Positions 4,863 to 7,308 of a stretch of DNA of 7,308 nt are shown piece by piece. Below the pieces are notes generated by a model. It had not been told where the DNA came from and ran no database searches. It worked only from the letters and a program-made list of their open reading frames with translations. Each line of letters begins with the position of its first letter. The stretch's first letter is position 1. Made by a program: the position numbers and the translations under genes. Source of the stretch: Nitrososphaerota archaeon (GTDB lineage Archaea > Thermoproteota > Nitrososphaeria > Nitrososphaerales > Nitrosopumilaceae); the NCBI GenBank assembly GCA_030611185.1, contig JAUWQG010000046.1, forward strand, positions 1-7,308. The letters are read 5' to 3'.

Positions 4863-5558
4863 TTATACACCTGATATTTGGGGAGCTAATTTATCTAACG
4901 CTTCAATCACACCATCACCTGCTTTTGCAGAAACAGTCATTGTTGCTTGAGATTTCACATCATCAAATGAATTACCCAATGCAATACTTGTTTTTGCAAT
5001 TTTAAATAAAGGAATATCGGTTGCACTGTCACCTATCGCAATTACGTCATCTGAAGAAAGGGATAGCCTTTTCATGATTTCTTGGAATCCTGTACCTTTA
5101 TCAATTCCACCAGAATTGATGTGAAAGGCATATTGACTGTCAGATAAAGAAACATCTAGATTTTCTTTTAGAACCAGTTTTTTTGCAAGATCCAGATCGA
5201 ATGTTCTCTCCAAAACAACTTCAGTCATTCGTGGAAAAACTGGCTTTTCAATTACATTATCTATCTTATCTTGAATTAATTCAAAAGCCTCCTTGCATTG
5301 TTTGATATTTCCTAGTAAAACATGTTCATTATTACCCATAGTAATGCACCCTCCATTTTCCCCAACTGCAATTTTAGTAGTTCCTCCAAATACAGATAAT
5401 AAAAAACCCTCAATAGAAGATCTTCCAGTTACAAAGATCACATTGTGGCCAATATTTTTTACATGACGAAGAGCTGCAAGTGCTTCCAGATGGATTCTAC
5501 CACCTCCGTTTTCTGTAATTGTTCCATCAATATCCACTGCAAATGTTTTGGGATTCAT
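4863..5558 (-). CDS. HAD-family phosphoglycolate phosphatase, archaeal type
   Basis: This 231-aa haloacid-dehalogenase-fold phosphatase probably hydrolyses 2-phosphoglycolate to glycolate and phosphate. All four HAD motifs are present: DIDGT with nucleophile D9 and acid/base D11, T44 in VIFVTGR, K154 in GIDKGTGF, and GDSATD at 176-181 with metal-binding D177 and D181. The central region (about 75-150) is the Cof-type IIB cap, including GENGG at 66-70. Length and the cap fit the archaeal phosphoglycolate phosphatase group (Thermoplasma TA0175 type). A related sugar-phosphate phosphatase remains possible. The start ATG 5558 (MNPKTFAVDIDGT) is preferred over a 23-residue longer form from TTG 5627: the extra residues precede the usual start of the fold, and a TATA-like box lies 26 nt before ATG 5558. 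It is the first gene of an operon with argS and diverges from the DUF504-like gene. Confidence 0.88.
   Translation of the reverse strand: MNPKTFAVDIDGTITENGGGRIHLEALAALRHVKNIGHNVIFVTGRSSIEGFLLSVFGGTTKIAVGENGGCITMGNNEHVLLGNIKQCKEAFELIQDKIDNVIEKPVFPRMTEVVLERTFDLDLAKKLVLKENLDVSLSDSQYAFHINSGGIDKGTGFQEIMKRLSLSSDDVIAIGDSATDIPLFKIAKTSIALGNSFDDVKSQATMTVSAKAGDGVIEALDKLAPQISGV
4868..4872 (-). promoter_or_regulatory. Shine-Dalgarno sequence deciding the TTG start of argS
   Basis: On the minus strand this reads AGGTG, complementary to CACCT near the 3' end of archaeal 16S rRNA, 7 nt before TTG 4860. It overlaps the last codons of the upstream phosphatase gene. Internal operon genes with leaders commonly use such sites, whereas the first genes here look leaderless. 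Confidence 0.65.
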
Positions 5559-5579
5559 GAAATTTGTTTTATAGACCGA

Positions 5580-5588
5580 ATAATATTT
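5580..5588 (-). promoter_or_regulatory. TATA-like box of the phosphatase-argS operon
   Basis: On the minus strand AAATATTAT is centred about 26 nt before ATG 5558, giving a leaderless start there and arguing against the longer TTG 5627 form. A second AT-rich match, CTATAAAA, lies nearer (5568-5575) but is too close to the ATG. A plus-strand element, AATATTGA (about 5609-5616), may serve the divergent gene at 5642, so the 83-bp gap between 5558 and 5642 works as a two-way promoter. Confidence 0.5.
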
Positions 5589-5641
5589 GCTACTAAAAAA
5601 AATGGCCCAATATTGATTAGTACTCAAAAAAAATGAAATAG

Positions 5642-5869
5642 GTGATAAAGAAAGGAATTATTGAGGAAATTTTTAGCAAAGCGCGGTTTTCTGAGGATTC
5701 AAATTCATATATTGTTTCTTTCAGAGATTTTGAAAAAATACGAGAGATCACCTTGCCAAATTTTATCACAGAATCAGATAACTTTCAAAAGATATCTTCC
5801 TCTAGAATCACAAAAATTAGAAGGATTCATACGATTTTATTTGAAAAGATTTCCAAACAAGATGAGTAA
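5642..5869 (+). CDS. DUF504/MJ1316-like protein (75 aa)
   Basis: The 75-aa protein resembles the archaeal DUF504 (UPF0248, MJ1316) family, a small domain linked by comparative genomics to recognition of RNA ends bearing cyclic phosphate. The matching pieces are an N-terminal helix (KKGIIEEIFSKARF), the YIVSFRDFEKIREI strand pair (23-36), and the C-terminal SSRITKIRR (53-61), where the family usually has an IPxHRIxxI pattern. Here the P and H positions are Ser (ISSSRI), so the typical His is absent. Assignment is by eye. Start GTG 5642 directly follows an in-frame TAG (5639-5641), so nothing longer is possible. The stop is 2 nt before the GTG of the DRG GTPase gene, so the two form an operon. 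A role in RNA or translation is suggested by family and neighbour, not proven. Confidence 0.7.
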   Translation: MIKKGIIEEIFSKARFSEDSNSYIVSFRDFEKIREITLPNFITESDNFQKISSSRITKIRRIHTILFEKISKQDE

Positions 5870-5871
5870 AA

Positions 5872-6981
5872 GTGGGAATTCCTGAAAAGATTAAGGCCAT
5901 TCAAGATGAAATGGCACGCACCCAAATTAACAAAGCTACAGAACATCATGTAGGTATACTAAAAGCAAAAATTGCAAAACTAAAACGAGAGCAAGAAGAA
6001 AATGTTGTAAAAAAAAGTGGAATAAAACAAGATGGTTTTGATGTTAGAAGATCTGGAGATGCAACTGTCGTATTCATTGGATTGCCAAGTGTAGGAAAAT
6101 CAACTTTGCTTAACAAAATGACAGATGCACAATCTACTGTGGGAGCTTTTCGATTTACAACATTAACGGTAGTTCCTGGAATGATGAAATATAGAGGTGC
6201 AAGAATTCAAGTCCTTGATCTTCCAGGAATTATCAAAGGAGCATCTACTGGAAAGGGGTTAGGAAAAAGAATTCTATCTGTTGCGCGTAGTGCAGATCTA
6301 GTTTTGCTTATGCTCGATGTATTCCAACCATATCACGAAAATGTGTTGGTCAATGAATTAGGAAATATAGGAATTCGATTGAATACACTTCCTCCAAATA
6401 TCACCATAGAAAAATCGGCAATGGGAGGAATAGCAGTCGCCCAACAAGTAAAGCTTACAAAAATTTCCGAAAAACACCTAAAAGATCTTTTACACATTTA
6501 TGGAATTGTTAGTGCGAGAGTAGTAATTCGAGAAGATGTGACCTCAGAGCAGGTAGCAGATTATATTGCAGGAAATATTAGCTATTCAAAATCCCTAACA
6601 CTTCTAAACAAAATCGATTTGGTGGATAAGGCATTCATTAAAGAATTAAAAACAAAAATAAAATCAGATGTAATCGAAGTCTCTGCAAATTCTGATATCA
6701 ATATAGATTTGCTTAAAGATAAAATTTATGAAAAATTAAAATTTATTAGAATTTACATGAGGCCAAAAGGGGGAGAAACAGACTTCAAAGAACCATTAAT
6801 TGCAAGGGAGGGAGATACGGTAGAGGATATTTGTAACAAACTTCACAGACATTTGAAAAAACAATTTAGATTTGGAATGGTATGGGGGAAAAGTGTAAAG
6901 TTTGGAGGTCAAAGAGTAGGATTAACCCATATTTTATTAGATGAAGATGTATTGACAATAATTAAAAAACGCGGTATGTAA
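5872..6981 (+). CDS. DRG-family GTPase with TGS domain
   Basis: This 369-aa protein belongs to the developmentally regulated GTP-binding (DRG) family of the Obg group, cytoplasmic GTPases conserved in archaea and eukaryotes and associated with ribosomes and translation. Residues 1-60 are a basic helical N-terminal region. The G domain has G1 GLPSVGKST (70-78), FRFTTLTVVPG with the switch I Thr (94-103), G3 DLPGIIKGAS (116-125), G4 NKID (246-249) and G5 SAN (271-273). The insert at about 175-240, including TIEKSAMGGIAV, corresponds to the S5D2L domain typical of DRGs. The TGS domain occupies about 291-367 (RIYMRPKGG to LTIIKK). Length matches the family. The start is GTG 5872, 2 nt after the upstream stop, with the GIPEKIKAIQDEM opening typical of the family. 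No partner DFRP gene is visible in the window. Confidence 0.96.
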   Translation: MGIPEKIKAIQDEMARTQINKATEHHVGILKAKIAKLKREQEENVVKKSGIKQDGFDVRRSGDATVVFIGLPSVGKSTLLNKMTDAQSTVGAFRFTTLTVVPGMMKYRGARIQVLDLPGIIKGASTGKGLGKRILSVARSADLVLLMLDVFQPYHENVLVNELGNIGIRLNTLPPNITIEKSAMGGIAVAQQVKLTKISEKHLKDLLHIYGIVSARVVIREDVTSEQVADYIAGNISYSKSLTLLNKIDLVDKAFIKELKTKIKSDVIEVSANSDINIDLLKDKIYEKLKFIRIYMRPKGGETDFKEPLIAREGDTVEDICNKLHRHLKKQFRFGMVWGKSVKFGGQRVGLTHILLDEDVLTIIKKRGM

Positions 6982-7050
6982 TTTTAAAAATTAGATCATC
7001 ACAACATACACAAAATTAAATTTTCAAATAAAATACAACATGATCAAAAT

Positions 7051-7068
7051 CAATTTTTTTTTAAATTG
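7051..7068 (+). terminator. T9 tract within an inverted repeat after the DRG gene
   Basis: CAATTT (7051-7056) and AAATTG (7063-7068) are complementary around a T6 loop, and together they contain nine T in a row (7054-7062). An oligo-T run of this length about 70 nt after the DRG stop is a good archaeal terminator candidate. Confidence 0.5.
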
Positions 7069-7075
7069 TTATTTT

Positions 7076-7093
7076 CAAGCGTAAATTTGCTTG
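7076..7093. repeat. Inverted repeat CAAGC/GCTTG
   Basis: CAAGC (7076-7080) and GCTTG (7089-7093) are separated by GTAAATTT. Flanking TTTT and AAAA can extend the stem past a single unpaired T. It directly follows the T9 tract and may belong to the same termination region. Confidence 0.4.
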
Positions 7094-7166
7094 TAAAAAC
7101 ATAAAATAAAATAAAAAAAATTTAGAGAAATAAAAAATTAAAAATAGAAATTAATTTTCCGATCAT

Positions 7167-7190
7167 GAAATTTTTTTAGCATAAAATTTC
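7167..7190. repeat. Inverted repeat GAAATTTT/AAAATTTC
   Basis: This is a perfect 8-bp inverted repeat with an 8-base loop (TTTAGCAT). It ends 4 bases before the next palindrome, so the two form a paired element upstream of the last gene. Confidence 0.4.
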
Positions 7191-7194
7191 GTTG

Positions 7195-7214
7195 ACAAAT
7201 TGTAATCAATTTGT
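7195..7214. promoter_or_regulatory. Operator-like palindrome upstream of the Lys/Arg-rich gene
   Basis: ACAAATTGTAATCAATTTGT is a perfect 8-4-8 inverted repeat whose right edge lies about 15 bp before the TATA-like box of the gene at 7267. Size, symmetry and position fit a dimeric regulator site. No regulator can be named. Confidence 0.45.
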
Positions 7215-7228
7215 GTAATTTTCTTTAG

Positions 7229-7239
7229 TTTAACTATAG
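7229..7239 (+). promoter_or_regulatory. TATA-like box of the Lys/Arg-rich gene
   Basis: TTTAACTATAG is centred about 33 nt before ATG 7267, so transcription would start near 7260 and leave a leader of only about 5 nt. This favours ATG 7267 over the out-of-frame ATG at 7247, which would lie upstream of the transcription start. Confidence 0.45.
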
Positions 7240-7266
7240 AATAACGATGAAAATTGGAATGCAGCA

Positions 7267-7308
7267 ATGGCTACAAAAAGAAAAGCTGCAACTAAACGTA
7301 GATCAACT
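7267..7308 (+). CDS. N-terminus of a Lys/Arg/Ala-rich basic protein (3' end outside window)
   Basis: Only 14 codons are visible, MATKRKAATKRRST, with six Lys or Arg, three Ala and three Thr. This opening is typical of very basic low-complexity proteins that bind DNA or RNA, such as histone-H1-like tails or small chromatin proteins. A ribosomal protein extension is also possible. The start is placed by the TATA spacing. The long AT-rich upstream region with two inverted repeats suggests a well-regulated promoter. The identity cannot be fixed from 14 residues. Confidence 0.5.
   Translation, partial: MATKRKAATKRRST

Larger units (their letters stand above)
6982..7266. other. AT-rich spacer with inverted repeats, no gene seen
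   Basis: I found no convincing coding frame in these 285 bases. They hold a T9 tract with inverted repeat (7051-7068), a CAAGC/GCTTG hairpin (7076-7093), an A-rich stretch around 7097-7140, a GAAATTTT/AAAATTTC hairpin (7167-7190), a palindrome (7195-7214), and the TATA-like box of the last gene. Confidence 0.6.

Noticed and set aside
5559..5627. 23-residue N-terminal extension of the phosphatase from TTG 5627
   Set aside because: It precedes the usual family start, would cover its own TATA-like box, and ATG 5558 has the correct leaderless spacing.
5445..5636. 63-codon plus-strand frame
   Set aside because: Antisense to the phosphatase N-terminus and promoter. Its Cys come from reading the opposite strand and do not form a paired-knuckle pattern.
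5661..5885. 74-codon plus-strand frame
   Set aside because: Second frame over the DUF504-like gene; the other frame matches a family and abuts the DRG gene properly.
1..7308. CRISPR array, transposon or integrase site
   Set aside because: No regularly spaced repeats, no transposase or integrase frame, and no long terminal or direct repeats were seen.

Overview
The window is AT-rich archaeal DNA, most likely from a Nitrososphaerota (Thaumarchaeota) genome close to the Nitrosopumilus group. The reasons are archaeal-type genes (an arginyl-tRNA synthetase with the MSGRKG loop, an archaeal HAD phosphoglycolate phosphatase, a DRG-type GTPase with TGS domain, a DUF504/MJ1316-like protein), TATA-like boxes placed about 25 nt before start codons as for leaderless mRNAs, free-standing receiver proteins, one of which carries a small helical output domain like that described from Nitrosopumilus, and several tiny zinc-finger proteins. 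No database search was possible, so this placement is inference.

Left half (1-2851), signalling and microprotein region. A coiled-coil protein tail enters from the left (to 376). It is followed by a single-domain response regulator (569-925), a 56-aa C2H2 zinc-finger protein on the minus strand (949-1119), an unrecognised 82-aa minus-strand protein (1212-1460), a 37-aa CxxC/CxxC zinc-ribbon protein (1646-1759), a receiver-plus-output-domain response regulator (2001-2648), and a 47-aa zinc ribbon with a Cys/His tail (2708-2851). Most have their own TATA-like box, so they look like separate small transcription units rather than one operon. The spacers hold a repeated T6GGGA motif and a clear palindrome before the second regulator.

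Right half (2974-7308), translation and housekeeping region. A minus-strand pair, phosphoglycolate phosphatase then argS (2-nt spacing, TTG start with a Shine-Dalgarno sequence inside the upstream gene), diverges from a plus-strand pair, DUF504-like then DRG GTPase (2-nt spacing). The two pairs share an intergenic promoter region of about 80 bp. The last 330 bases are very AT-rich and hold four inverted repeats and a T9 tract, then the start of a Lys/Arg/Ala-rich protein that runs off the right edge and is probably a nucleic-acid-binding protein.

No tRNA, rRNA, CRISPR array, transposase or attachment site was seen. The most useful points are three sub-60-aa metal-binding proteins, easily missed by gene callers, interleaved with two response regulators, and several operator-like palindromes.
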